A DNA stretch of 64,000 nt from Lewinellaceae bacterium (GTDB taxonomy: Bacteria > Bacteroidota > Bacteroidia > Chitinophagales > Saprospiraceae), in contig JACJYL010000002.1 of assembly GCA_020636105.1 (NCBI GenBank), positions 992,001 through 1,056,000 on the forward strand, given 5' to 3'. Both the position numbers and the translations under genes were made by a program. Below, piece after piece: positions 1 to 8,798 of this stretch. The notes beneath the pieces were generated by a model that was not told the DNA's origin, made no database searches, and saw only the letters and a program-made list of their open reading frames with translations. Every line of letters starts with the position of its first letter. Positions within the stretch are counted from its first letter, which is position 1.

Positions 1-283
1 AAATGTTTTTCAAAGTCTGTTTAACGACATGTGTTCATAAATTTTTACTTTACCAAAAATCCTTTGATATATCCAATCCTGGTAGATAGAGAAATGGAAG
101 AATAAGGGGATTCGTGAACAGCCTGGCAGGTCCTCAAAACGGCAACAGCCAACAAATCCTCTTGTCAGACAGCTTACAAATAGGAACCTCAGACACCCCA
201 GGTGAAGTAATATTAAAGAAGAAACGTATTTTTGGACGTTACAAACCATCCTTTTTTGCAACTTTAAACAAATGCTGGTCATT

Positions 284-3200
284 ATGCGGAATTTTACCCT
301 CTACTTATCCTTATTCCTTTTTCCCGTTTTTTTATCCGCACAGGATACATTAACCGTTCAAACTTTCACCTGGGATTCTGACACCCGTTCAGGTAATTTT
401 ATTTTCCCTGACGCCAGCGAAGGGCCCTTTGAAAAAGTGCTCATGCGCTACAATATGCGCTGCCACGATGCACAGGTAGGCAGCGGCAGCGTGGGTTGCC
501 GGGAATGGGATTACAGTTGCAATACTTTTGTCACCGTGCCTGAAATGACAGATTCTATCCTGCAATCTCACCCGTCCCATATCATTTCCGATTTTGACGG
601 GGATCTTTTTGAATATTCAAATACTCCGGTTTACACCTACATCCAGTTTGATCAGTTTGAAACCACCTACACCAATACAATAACTGAAAACACAGCACAA
701 GTGGGTTCAGGAGAAGGCTTGGCCAACCTGACCAACAATGCTCCTGTAGCCAAAACGCAATGGCTCTTCACTGTCGATGAGCTTACCAGCGCAGGATTAA
801 CCGCAGGCAATATTTCAGGCTTGCGACTCGAGATAAACAACGCCAATCAGCCATTAAATTTCCTTAGAATAAAATTAAAACATACAGTACAAACGGCCTT
901 ATCGGCTGAATCTCCCGAGCTAGACGGCTTTACAGAAGTGTATTTCCAGAATACCGATCTTACCAATGGCAGCTGGCACCCATTCCATTTTCACAGTCCT
1001 TTTGAATGGGACGGCAGCAGTAACCTCCTGGTAGAGATGAGCTATTTCCATTCAGAAGCCCTCGGCAATATATCGGCCACGGCCACCGGTACTACCAATA
1101 CCTCCGTATTGACGGGTGCGGGCCCTTATTATTCCCTTGAGTTTAATGGAGCAGGCAATATCGACATCAATACCGCTGCATTGTCAGCCATTTCCAATGA
1201 AATTACCGTCTCCCTCTGGGCCAGGGGAAATCCCGATGTGATGCCTGCCAATTCCGCAATTTTTGAAGGCACGGACGCCGATAACAACCGACAGGTAAAT
1301 GTTCACCTGCCCTGGAGCAACGGCCGAGTATATTGGGATTGCGGCAATGACGGCAGTGGCTACGACCGAATCGACCAGGCAGCTAACGACAGCGATTTCG
1401 AAGGCAAATGGAATCATTGGGCTTTTACCAAAAATGCGGTAACCGGCGATATGAAAATCTACCTCAACGGCAGCCTCTGGCATTCCGGAACAGGTAAAAC
1501 AAAACCCATTGACATCCAAAATTTCACCCTGGGGTCTTCGGTGAATGGTTCACTCAGGTATTTTGGAAAGATAAGTGAATTCCGCGTTTTCAATAAAGCT
1601 TTGGATGAAAATACCATTGCCGAATGGATGCATAAACCCCTCAACAACAGTCACCCTGATTTTGCCAACCTGATTTCCTATTATCCGCTGAATGAAGGAA
1701 ATGGCATATATATCGACAATCCTTTTTTACCGGCCATTCCCGGACAGATCAATGGAGCCCCAGGATGGAGAGAGGTGCGTGGAAAAGATATTTTTAAATA
1801 CTTCTCAGAAAGCAATATGCGCCCCAATGTCGTTTTCGTGCAGGGAACTTACCAGCAATCCACGGAAACCGTAGCTGTGCTCGACTCCATACTCAACATA
1901 CAAAATGAAGTCGTCGAGTATGCTATTGATCAATATAATAACCTCGTTGTGGCCAATACCGGCTATTACTGGGCAGGCAGCGTAACTGTTGTGTATGACG
2001 AACAGGGTAACCTGATCGACATCCTGGATGTTCCCGTGGACGGAGAAATCGAAATCACCACCCTGGAATACCATACCAAAAGAGCCGCAAAAATGGAATT
2101 ATTGTCGATGGTGACGCCTTACGGCAATGGGCTGGATCTCGGTTTTGAAGGAAAGACTTTCACCTTTGACGTGACCGACTTTTTACCTGTCTTGCACGGG
2201 GAGCGATTTATCTCCGTCGAGATGGGAGGCCAATGGCAGGAAGATCTGGACATCCGGTTTTTATTCATAAAAGGCACCCCTCCCCGGGAAGTACTGGGCA
2301 TTCAAAACATCTGGGCCTTTGAAAGTGGTTGGTATCAGTCCATTCTCGACAACGCCAAATTCGAGCCCAGAACCATGCATTTCGATGCCGACGGGGCGGC
2401 CTTCAAATTGCGTTCTTCTGTTACAGGCCACGGGCAAAATGGGGAATTCGTGCCAAGAAACCACTACCTGAATGTCAACGGCGGGAACCAGGAGTTCATC
2501 TACCAGGTCTGGAAAGAATGTGGTTACAACCCCATTTATCCCCAGGGAGGCACCTGGATCTTCGACCGGGCGGGATGGTGCCCCGGTATGGCGACCGATG
2601 TGCACGAATTCGACATCACGGATCTCGTTACCCCGGGAGGGTCCGCCGAAATAGACTACGGAGTCAACGGAGCCTTATTGAGCGAAGCCAATTACCTGGT
2701 TTCCAACCAGATGGTCACTTATGGAGCCCCTAATTTCACCACTGATGCTTCCATTGAAGCCATCAAACGCCCCAGCCAGCGGGTGGAATATGAACGGCTA
2801 AACCCTGCCTGCAATCTGCCACAGATCATCATCAAAAATACGGGTTCCCAAACCCTCACAAGCCTCCATATCAACTATGGAGTGCAGGGCGGCATGAGTG
2901 GTTCCTTTGAATGGTCGGGAAGCCTGGACTTCCTCGAAACAGCGGAAGTCACCCTTCCTGTGGATGATATCCACTTTTGGTCCACCGATCAATCGGACAA
3001 AATTTTCGAGGTGACCATCAGCCAGCCCAATGGCGGACAAGACCAGTATGCCAACAACAATTATATGACTTCCTCTTTCGCCGAAGCAGCTATACTGGAC
3101 GATCCTGACCTGATCCTGCAGACCAGGACCAATAACCGGGGATCGGAAAACAGGTACACCATAAAAGATTATAACGGTGAGGTGGTTTTGGAACGAAACA

Positions 3201-3724
3201 ACATGTCCAATGGCACCACTTATAGCGATGAGATCAGTCTGCCCGCCGGATGTTATTCACTGGATTTTGAAGATGACGGTGATGACGGTCTGGAATTTTG
3301 GTATTGGGCTGTCGTGGGGGAGAATGTCGGTGTAGGGGCGCTATCCTTCAGGAGGGTGATCACGCCCACGGCTTCCATTGCCGTAAAGACCTTTGATCCC
3401 GATTTCGGTGGTGGACTGAAATTCGACTTTGTCATCCCTCAATCCGAAGCGGCCGACGAAATAGAAATGCCCCGTCGATTCAGCGTGTATCCCAATCCCG
3501 CCAGTGACGAGGTGTCCATCGAACTACAAGGTTTTCCAAACCAGACCTTCCACGTTCAGCTTTCGGACCTTACCGGTATGGTGATCAAAGAAAGCATCAT
3601 CGACCATCGTTTTGATACCCAGGTGCATCCATTCCGGTTGCCCGATGTAGCCGGTGGCATGTACTATCTCAAAATATGGAATGGCAAAGAAGTAAGGGTG
3701 AGGGAGATCGTAATTTTGGATTAA
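284..3724 (+). CDS. Secreted LamG / PNGase F-like protein with T9SS sorting domain
   Basis: Exported protein of 1146 residues. A signal peptide ends near LSAQ; I chose the second ATG because it gives a clean n-region, while an ATG four codons upstream is possible. Residues about 280-450 form a concanavalin-like LamG domain (SLEFNGAGNIDI, WNHWAFTK, GKISEFRVFNKAL). Residues about 670-805 resemble the C-terminal half of peptide-N-glycosidase F, with Cys-rich motifs such as WKECGYNPIYPQGGTWIFDR and GWCPGM. The last 85 residues are an Ig-like type IX secretion sorting domain (YPNPASDEVSIEL, GGMYYLKIW), so the protein should be exported by T9SS and anchored or released at the surface. The family link suggests action on glycoprotein glycans, but I did not identify catalytic acids, so the enzyme activity is inference. 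It is a single gene with a short gap to the downstream sigma factor. Confidence 0.85.
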   Translation: MRNFTLYLSLFLFPVFLSAQDTLTVQTFTWDSDTRSGNFIFPDASEGPFEKVLMRYNMRCHDAQVGSGSVGCREWDYSCNTFVTVPEMTDSILQSHPSHIISDFDGDLFEYSNTPVYTYIQFDQFETTYTNTITENTAQVGSGEGLANLTNNAPVAKTQWLFTVDELTSAGLTAGNISGLRLEINNANQPLNFLRIKLKHTVQTALSAESPELDGFTEVYFQNTDLTNGSWHPFHFHSPFEWDGSSNLLVEMSYFHSEALGNISATATGTTNTSVLTGAGPYYSLEFNGAGNIDINTAALSAISNEITVSLWARGNPDVMPANSAIFEGTDADNNRQVNVHLPWSNGRVYWDCGNDGSGYDRIDQAANDSDFEGKWNHWAFTKNAVTGDMKIYLNGSLWHSGTGKTKPIDIQNFTLGSSVNGSLRYFGKISEFRVFNKALDENTIAEWMHKPLNNSHPDFANLISYYPLNEGNGIYIDNPFLPAIPGQINGAPGWREVRGKDIFKYFSESNMRPNVVFVQGTYQQSTETVAVLDSILNIQNEVVEYAIDQYNNLVVANTGYYWAGSVTVVYDEQGNLIDILDVPVDGEIEITTLEYHTKRAAKMELLSMVTPYGNGLDLGFEGKTFTFDVTDFLPVLHGERFISVEMGGQWQEDLDIRFLFIKGTPPREVLGIQNIWAFESGWYQSILDNAKFEPRTMHFDADGAAFKLRSSVTGHGQNGEFVPRNHYLNVNGGNQEFIYQVWKECGYNPIYPQGGTWIFDRAGWCPGMATDVHEFDITDLVTPGGSAEIDYGVNGALLSEANYLVSNQMVTYGAPNFTTDASIEAIKRPSQRVEYERLNPACNLPQIIIKNTGSQTLTSLHINYGVQGGMSGSFEWSGSLDFLETAEVTLPVDDIHFWSTDQSDKIFEVTISQPNGGQDQYANNNYMTSSFAEAAILDDPDLILQTRTNNRGSENRYTIKDYNGEVVLERNNMSNGTTYSDEISLPAGCYSLDFEDDGDDGLEFWYWAVVGENVGVGALSFRRVITPTASIAVKTFDPDFGGGLKFDFVIPQSEAADEIEMPRRFSVYPNPASDEVSIELQGFPNQTFHVQLSDLTGMVIKESIIDHRFDTQVHPFRLPDVAGGMYYLKIWNGKEVRVREIVILD

Positions 3725-3744
3725 AAAAATAATTCAGGAATTTT

Positions 3745-3772
3745 AAAGTAATTTCCCCCTTCCTTCGTCTTC
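3745..3772 (+). promoter_or_regulatory. Candidate ECF-sigma promoter upstream of the sigma factor gene
   Basis: AAAGTAATT at 3745-3753, ten bases, then TTCGTCTTC at 3764-3772. Exactly the same two blocks with the same spacing recur at 4807-4834 before the Hsp20 unit. The CGTC core in the downstream block resembles -10 elements used by many ECF sigma factors. It lies 19 bases before the sigma start codon, consistent with autoregulation. The match and spacing are direct observation; the promoter role is inference. Confidence 0.55.
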
Positions 3773-3790
3773 TCCTCAAAGTAGACGATA

Positions 3791-4357
3791 ATGTCAACAG
3801 TAATAATGGCAGAACAAAGAAGGCAAAATGTCGTGGGCGTAGTGGAACAATACGGGAGGCGTTTGTTTAATTTTATCCGGGGACGGGTGAAAAGCGACGC
3901 TGATGCCGAAGATATTTTGCAGGAAGTCTGGTACCAGTTCAGCAGGGTGGTCAATACGGAGCCCATTGAGCAACTGAGCGGCTGGTTATTTCGCGTTGCC
4001 CGCAATAAAGTGACCGATAACTACCGCAAGCAAAAGCCGCTTTCGCTGGGCAGTTTGGTTTATGAGGATGAAGAGGGTGAGATAAATTTTAACGATATCC
4101 TATTCGCCGATGAAACCACTCCCGAAATGGAAGACCTGAAAAAGGTATTTTGGGAGGAATTATTCGAGGCACTTGAGGATTTGCCGGAAAACCAGCGCCA
4201 GGTTTTTATCTGGAACGAACTGGAAGACCAGACATTTCAGGAAATTGCCGACCGTACCGGCGAGAACATCAAAACATTGATATCGAGAAAAGGTTATGCG
4301 GTGAAACATTTGAGAACAAGGTTACAGGATTTATATGACGAATTTTTAAATTATTAA
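3791..4357 (+). CDS. RNA polymerase sigma-70 factor, ECF subfamily
   Basis: Sigma factor of 188 residues. Region 2 is clear around residues 20-80 (RLFNFIRGRV, DADAEDILQEVWYQF, LSGWLFRVARNKVTDNYRK). Region 4 lies at about 130-185 (LPENQRQVFIWNELEDQTFQEIADRTG, a helix-turn-helix), and an acidic linker joins them. The size and the lack of regions 1 and 3 are typical of ECF factors, which direct RNA polymerase to a small regulon in response to an envelope or stress signal. The stop codon is followed after two bases by the ATG of a small membrane protein, so the two are probably translationally coupled and that protein may regulate the sigma factor. An internal ATG six codons in is an alternative start. 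Confidence 0.9.
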   Translation: MSTVIMAEQRRQNVVGVVEQYGRRLFNFIRGRVKSDADAEDILQEVWYQFSRVVNTEPIEQLSGWLFRVARNKVTDNYRKQKPLSLGSLVYEDEEGEINFNDILFADETTPEMEDLKKVFWEELFEALEDLPENQRQVFIWNELEDQTFQEIADRTGENIKTLISRKGYAVKHLRTRLQDLYDEFLNY

Positions 4358-4359
4358 AC

Positions 4360-4722
4360 ATGTACCGAGATCAAAAATACAGAGAGATGCGCGGAAAAGG
4401 GAAGTTTTTCTTTTTCCCAATGGTCATTATGGCTATGCTGGGACTGGGGCTGGTAGTGATGCTTTTATGGAATGCTATACTGCCTTCTGTTACCGGTGCC
4501 GGGAAACTCTCCTATTGGCAGGCCATAGGGTTGTTTTTATTGTCCCGTATCCTTTTTGGCGGTTTCTGGCCTGGCCGAAAAGGACACCATGACCCGAAGA
4601 AGGGCCATATGTGGCGTAAAAAGTGGATGGGAATGAGCGAGGAAGAACGATTAAAGTTCCGCCAGGAATGGAAGCACCGGTGTGGGCCGAAAGGAAAAGA
4701 GGAACAGGAAAATGATGCGTAA
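4360..4722 (+). CDS. Small two-helix membrane protein coupled to the ECF sigma factor
   Basis: A 120-residue protein starting two bases after the sigma stop codon. A short basic N-terminus precedes a hydrophobic segment at about residues 17-41 and a second at about 50-70. The C-terminal tail is strongly charged, rich in His/Lys/Arg and has a single Cys (MSEEERLKFRQEWKHRCG). I do not recognise a named family. The position directly after an ECF sigma factor and the membrane topology make it a candidate membrane regulator or anti-sigma partner, although it lacks a recognisable zinc-binding anti-sigma motif. That role is inference from context only. Confidence 0.7.
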   Translation: MYRDQKYREMRGKGKFFFFPMVIMAMLGLGLVVMLLWNAILPSVTGAGKLSYWQAIGLFLLSRILFGGFWPGRKGHHDPKKGHMWRKKWMGMSEEERLKFRQEWKHRCGPKGKEEQENDA

Positions 4723-4806
4723 TGGAGTTGAAAAAAAGCCAAAAGCAGGGCTAAGTGCCCCAAAACCGGGAAACAGTAAATTTTTAAAAAAAAACTTCAA
4801 TAATTT

Positions 4807-4834
4807 AAAGTAATTCTTTTCAACATTCGTCTTC
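4807..4834 (+). promoter_or_regulatory. Second copy of candidate ECF-sigma promoter, before Hsp20 unit
   Basis: AAAGTAATT at 4807-4815 and TTCGTCTTC at 4826-4834 with a ten-base spacer, identical in blocks and spacing to the copy at 3745-3772. It sits 82 bases before the start of the 98-residue membrane protein and would drive it together with the Hsp20 gene. Confidence 0.55.
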
Positions 4835-4915
4835 CTTATTGTAAGACATTCTTACTAAACCAATGATCAGGCAGTTAAAGCCTGTGTTGGTGAAATCACC
4901 TTAAAAATTTCAACA

Positions 4916-5212
4916 ATGAGACCCGTTAGATTCTTTTTCGGCCTATTACTGGGCCTGGCCGCGCTATTCCTTGTTACCAAGTTATTGTTCATGGTTTTTA
5001 TCGGCCTGGCAGGATTAGCCTTAGTGGCTTTTGTAGGCAAAGGCCTGGCCCGACTGGCCATGACCGCAGGGATAAATCACGGCCGTGGATATGGTTATCC
5101 CGGCCATCAAATGGAAGGTAATTCAAGATATTTTGATGCATTACCCATTGATCCTTATGCAAATATACGCAGTGAACTTTATGTATCACACAGGAGCATC
5201 GAGGTCCTTTAA
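4916..5212 (+). CDS. Small hydrophobic membrane protein upstream of Hsp20
   Basis: A 98-residue protein with a very hydrophobic N-terminal half: about residues 5-45, probably two tightly spaced membrane helices (FFFGLLLGLAALFLVTKLL and the following MVFIGLAGLALVAFVG). A Gly/Tyr/His-containing soluble tail follows. No family recognised. It is followed after about 50 bases by the Hsp20 gene and preceded by the shared promoter-like motif, so it is probably co-transcribed with the chaperone and may belong to the same stress response. Confidence 0.65.
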   Translation: MRPVRFFFGLLLGLAALFLVTKLLFMVFIGLAGLALVAFVGKGLARLAMTAGINHGRGYGYPGHQMEGNSRYFDALPIDPYANIRSELYVSHRSIEVL

Positions 5213-5265
5213 AAAAGGGATTGACCTTAACCTTCCGATTTTTTTCATTAAAAAAACAACAAACA

Positions 5266-5724
5266 ATGTATTACAGAAATCATTCGCATGCCCATAGAGG
5301 GCCCTGGGGCCAACAAGGTTCCTGTCACAAATCATCTCACGCTTGTGGCGCCAACCATTTTCAAAAACATTTTGCACACGGATACGGAAAAAGCCTTTTC
5401 AGCTTGCCCGTCAATATTGAAGAGCTGGATGCCAGTTACGAGTTATACCTTTTTGCCCCCGGACTCTCCAAAGCTGATTTCAAAATCAGTCAATCCGACG
5501 ACTTGCTGACCATTTCCTATCAAAAACCGGAACTGGTACCCGATGAATCAGAAAAATGGTTGCACAAAGAATACAAACGTCGTTCTTTCGAGCGTAGTTT
5601 TTTGCTCAACGATAAGGTTGATGTTGAAAATATCAGCGCCAAATACGAACAAGGTGTTTTACAGGTCACCCTGCCCAAACTTCCAGGCATGGAATCCACA
5701 ACCAAGGATATTTTCGTAGATTAA
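5266..5724 (+). CDS. Hsp20 / alpha-crystallin family small heat-shock protein
   Basis: A 152-residue ATP-independent holdase chaperone. A His/Gly-rich N-terminal arm is followed by an alpha-crystallin domain at about residues 45-140: VNIEELDASYELYLFAPGLS at its start, DLLTISYQKP, and the ending motif YEQGVLQVTLPK, matching the family pattern GVLxVxxPK. I chose the ATG at 5266; an in-frame TTG at 5221 would add 15 residues (TFRFFSLKK...) with no similarity to the family. It lies downstream of the ECF sigma factor cluster and one of two copies of the shared promoter motif, so regulation by that sigma factor is plausible. A strong terminator follows. Confidence 0.92.
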   Translation: MYYRNHSHAHRGPWGQQGSCHKSSHACGANHFQKHFAHGYGKSLFSLPVNIEELDASYELYLFAPGLSKADFKISQSDDLLTISYQKPELVPDESEKWLHKEYKRRSFERSFLLNDKVDVENISAKYEQGVLQVTLPKLPGMESTTKDIFVD

Positions 5725-5766
5725 TTCACCCTGGTTTTTATTGAAAATTTGATAAAAACCCAGCCC

Positions 5767-5809
5767 ATCCCGGATTTTGTCTCTATGGACGAATTCCGGG
5801 ATTTTTATT
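5767..5809 (+). terminator. Rho-independent terminator after Hsp20
   Basis: Inverted repeat ATCCCGGA at 5767-5774 and TCCGGGAT at 5795-5802, followed by a T-rich run to 5809. It closes the sigma/Hsp20 cluster. Confidence 0.75.
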
Positions 5810-5980
5810 TGTAAAAGAAATCGTCGTTTAAAGCTGTACGCTTACTTTCTTTAAACCGGAACGGGATCAAGGGCAATCTAATCAGAATCCCCTTTAAAAA
5901 TTCGGGATGGCTAATGTTATTTTGTAATATTGCTGGTAGAATACTTCATTAATCCTGTTTCCTCTTAGACTACCTGAACA

Positions 5981-6814
5981 ATGAGAAAATCATTTTTGCC
6001 TTTATTCCTTTTTTTTGTGTTCGCAGCAAATGCTCAACCATCAGAAACCGTTGACTTACGCTGGAAAATCACCGATACCCTAACCTACAAAACGGTGATG
6101 AAAGATAAAAAGGTTGAACAGGAAAAAGCCTCGGAAGAAGTGGATACTCTTGCTGAGAAAGCCAATGCCTTTTTTAAGGCATTACAGGCTCAGAATGTCA
6201 ACCTAAACTACAAAACCAGACTTTTTCCTGACAAAAACAACAACATAGATATTGAGATGCTTCTTTGTACAGCCGAGGCGGATACGACCTTAAATATTTT
6301 TTCAGCAACGGCGGCAATGAATGGCAATGTTGTTTTGAGAGGAAAAATAAGCCGGGAAGGGGAATTATTGAGTTTTTATTATAAAAGTGCTCAAAACAAC
6401 CTGATCTCAGTATTATTCGTGCTTCCGGCAAAGCCCGTAAAAGTGGGCGACACCTGGCCCCTTCAAGTCGATATGATTAACATGGATTCAGGTTTTATCG
6501 CGGACTCCCTTTCAAAGAAAAATGAAGTTCTGTTTGAGAAAATAGTAGAAAGAAACGGAGATAAGCTTGCTGTATTAAAGTATGATATCGAAGAATACGT
6601 GTCCGGGGATTTTGGCAATGGAATTATGAACATGTTCAATGGAAAAAACAATAACCAAATCTATATGAAAATTTCACATCAGGCAACTGGATTATTTTCT
6701 ATTGAAAAAGGTATGTGGATGGAATATGATGGAAAAATGGAGATAGATACCAATTTTTCGATGTTGGGAATGGGTGGAAAAACCCAGACTGAATTCAAGC
6801 TGGTACCTGAATAA
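5981..6814 (+). CDS. Secreted protein of unknown function
   Basis: A 277-residue protein with a signal peptide (MRKSFLPLFLFFVFAANAQ, cleavage after NAQ). The mature part is mixed alpha/beta with an early Lys/Glu-rich stretch (residues about 35-60) and a conserved-looking centre, LPAKPVKVGDTWPLQVDM, a phrase typical of Bacteroidota DUF6263-like secreted proteins. Met-rich segments near the C-terminus (GNGIMNMFNG, FSMLGMGGKTQTEFKL) are notable. Likely periplasmic or outer-membrane associated. It is a single gene, and I assign no function. Confidence 0.7.
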   Translation: MRKSFLPLFLFFVFAANAQPSETVDLRWKITDTLTYKTVMKDKKVEQEKASEEVDTLAEKANAFFKALQAQNVNLNYKTRLFPDKNNNIDIEMLLCTAEADTTLNIFSATAAMNGNVVLRGKISREGELLSFYYKSAQNNLISVLFVLPAKPVKVGDTWPLQVDMINMDSGFIADSLSKKNEVLFEKIVERNGDKLAVLKYDIEEYVSGDFGNGIMNMFNGKNNNQIYMKISHQATGLFSIEKGMWMEYDGKMEIDTNFSMLGMGGKTQTEFKLVPE

Positions 6815-6990
6815 ACAACTGGATTAAAAATATTTACCTGGGGTGGGTAACAGCACTGTGATTTTCGCGCATAGGAATGCCTAAAAAATAAATCCAGACT
6901 TTTTGGGGCGGACTCCACTTTTAGGGCTGAGGGGAGAGGAGATGCAAAAGTCTGAATTTATTTTACCAAATTACAAAGCGATAAAAACAA

Positions 6991-8199
6991 ATGAAATTTT
7001 CAACAATCATCAAATACTTTCCTGCTTTCCTTATTTTAATCCTCCCGGGCAGCCATACAAACGCCCAGGATCGGTTCAGCCGTGTACAACTGGAAATCGG
7101 AACGGGAGTGATCACTTCCGGCAATGAGTGGCTTGCCCCGGCCATACCCTTTAATATAGAATTAAAAACCAAAAAAGGGGTGGTTGACTTTGCCCTGAAA
7201 TACCAGCGTTCTATCGGAGGTTTTGGGGTTGACCATCCCAATACCTCCCTTTTCCCCGAGCATAAGACACTCTATTCCACGCTTGCCCCGATCGACCCCG
7301 ACAACCTCAATCGCCTGGCCCATTTTGAATCCCTGCAAGCTATTGGCGAAATTCATCTGAATTTCGAATATTTCAAACCTATAATCGGTTTTGGGTTTAG
7401 CCTGAACAGGTTCAGAAGTTACAAGCAAAAAGTCTTCCGTACCAACCTGCCGACGGATGTTTTCCTCATTGAGCCGCCTGTATTTTACGGTTGGATGATC
7501 CGTATGGGGCACAAAATCGATCGGATGCGATTTTATGTTGAATACCATCACAATTCAATATTCGGATTAAAGCCGATGCTGCAATTGGGCACGGCCGTAA
7601 ATTTCGGCCTGACTGAAAAATCGGAAAAAGAGGTGCGTTTTTACAACCCCGAATACAGTGAAAGCCGCTTTGAAAACCTGATCTTCCGGATAGAATTTAA
7701 CGGGGGAATTATGGCTTCTCTCGACCATGATAAATTTTCGGGGGCACAGCTACTCGGTGCGGACCTGCACCTGAGGTTGGACGGGCATCACTTTGTCGGT
7801 TTTGGAGCAGGCTTTATCACCCGTTTTGCCGGGTATGACCGCGGCACCCAGGCCTATATTAACGGTAAGGATTTGTTGCTCACCAACGCCACTGATCAAA
7901 CCCGGTTTATTTCCGTGTATTATATGTACAACTACCAGATTACCATTACCAAAGCCTTTTATTTCGGGGGTGGCCCCGGGTTGTATACCGTACCCGGCGA
8001 GTTGCGTCCCCTACCGGAAACTATCGACCGGCTCATCCTTCCTTACGAATTTGAAACCAGCCGAAAACTGGGGCTAAATATCTTTGCCGGCCTGCGTTCC
8101 GGCCTGCTCTCCAATACCCTGCGACTGCATTTCCCTGCAGGAGATATCCCTGTTTTGATCGAATACAAACTCGGCCTAGGGCTAAATTTTCATAAATAG
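6991..8199 (+). CDS. Predicted outer-membrane beta-barrel protein of unknown function
   Basis: A 402-residue protein with signal peptide ending THTNAQ-like (residues 1-25). Alternating amphipathic strands ending in aromatic residues run through the whole length, and the final strand VLIEYKLGLGLNFHK ends in an aromatic-basic pair, as expected for a barrel inserted by BAM. There is no plug domain and no TonB box, so it is not a TonB receptor. No enzymatic motif seen. The start has a reasonable signal peptide directly after the ATG. Neighbours give no clue to function. Confidence 0.65.
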   Translation: MKFSTIIKYFPAFLILILPGSHTNAQDRFSRVQLEIGTGVITSGNEWLAPAIPFNIELKTKKGVVDFALKYQRSIGGFGVDHPNTSLFPEHKTLYSTLAPIDPDNLNRLAHFESLQAIGEIHLNFEYFKPIIGFGFSLNRFRSYKQKVFRTNLPTDVFLIEPPVFYGWMIRMGHKIDRMRFYVEYHHNSIFGLKPMLQLGTAVNFGLTEKSEKEVRFYNPEYSESRFENLIFRIEFNGGIMASLDHDKFSGAQLLGADLHLRLDGHHFVGFGAGFITRFAGYDRGTQAYINGKDLLLTNATDQTRFISVYYMYNYQITITKAFYFGGGPGLYTVPGELRPLPETIDRLILPYEFETSRKLGLNIFAGLRSGLLSNTLRLHFPAGDIPVLIEYKLGLGLNFHK

Positions 8200-8252
8200 T
8201 TGCTGTTTTTTTGTCACGTTTTGCACGCTCGCGGCTTTTATATATAGGAAAG

Positions 8253-8297
8253 GGATTTAACCGCAAGGGGCGCAAAGGAAGCGCAAAGGGCGCAAAG
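8253..8297 (+). repeat. Left arm of inverted CGCAAAG repeat around GxxExxY gene
   Basis: GGATT-TAACCGCAAGG followed by three further CGCAAAGG-type units. The arm is the imperfect reverse complement of 8714-8762 on the other side of the gene. Confidence 0.75.
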
Positions 8298-8332
8298 ACG
8301 AATTTTTCATCTCCAAAAAAGAAAACAAAATC

Positions 8333-8710
8333 ATGACAGAAAATGAAATAGCTAAAATTGTATTTGATTGTGCCTTAAAGGTACACAAATCCGTAGGTCC
8401 CGGATTGTTGGAAAGTGCCTACGAAGAATGCCTTTTTTATGAATTAAATCAAAGGGGTGTAAAAGTGGTAAAACAAAAACCATTGCCATTGATCTACAAA
8501 GACGTAAATTTTGAAATAGGATATAGAGCAGATTTAATCGTAGAAGATAAAGTAATTCTGGAAATTAAATCGGTCGAGGCACTTAATGAAGTTCACTTTG
8601 CTCAGATTTTAACCTATTTAAAATTGGCAGACTGCAAATTAGGGATGCTCATCAATTTTAACGTCAACCTGATAAAAACCGGAATAAAACGCATAGTAAA
8701 TAATTTATAA
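8333..8710 (+). CDS. GxxExxY family protein (PD-(D/E)XK nuclease fold)
   Basis: A 125-residue protein with the family signature G24-x-x-E27-x-x-Y30 in VGPGLLESAYEECL. A PD-(D/E)XK-type core lies further on: GYRADLIV (Asp67) followed by EIKSVE (Glu77, Lys79). Complete length for the family. Members are abundant and often multicopy in Bacteroidota; their biological role is not established, though the fold suggests nucleic-acid cleavage. The gene stands alone and is enclosed by inverted arms of a CGCAAAG-type repeat about 450 bp apart, a configuration suggesting it moves or is maintained as a compact unit. Confidence 0.9.
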   Translation: MTENEIAKIVFDCALKVHKSVGPGLLESAYEECLFYELNQRGVKVVKQKPLPLIYKDVNFEIGYRADLIVEDKVILEIKSVEALNEVHFAQILTYLKLADCKLGMLINFNVNLIKTGIKRIVNNL

Positions 8711-8713
8711 ACT

Positions 8714-8762
8714 CCTTGCGTTCCTTGCGCCTTCCTTGCGCACCTTGCGGTTAAGTAATCCC
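8714..8762 (+). repeat. Right arm of inverted CGCAAAG repeat
   Basis: CTTGCG-type units ending in CACCTTGCGGTTAAG-TAATCC. It is the imperfect reverse complement of 8253-8297, including the outer TTAACCGCAAGG and GGATT blocks. Confidence 0.75.
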
Positions 8763-8798
8763 TAACACTCCCTTATTTAAAAACCAAATATTATAAAA

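Noticed and set aside
1..270. Possible gene at the left edge
   Set aside because: Frames on both strands are short and without coding character; the stretch looks like intergenic DNA.
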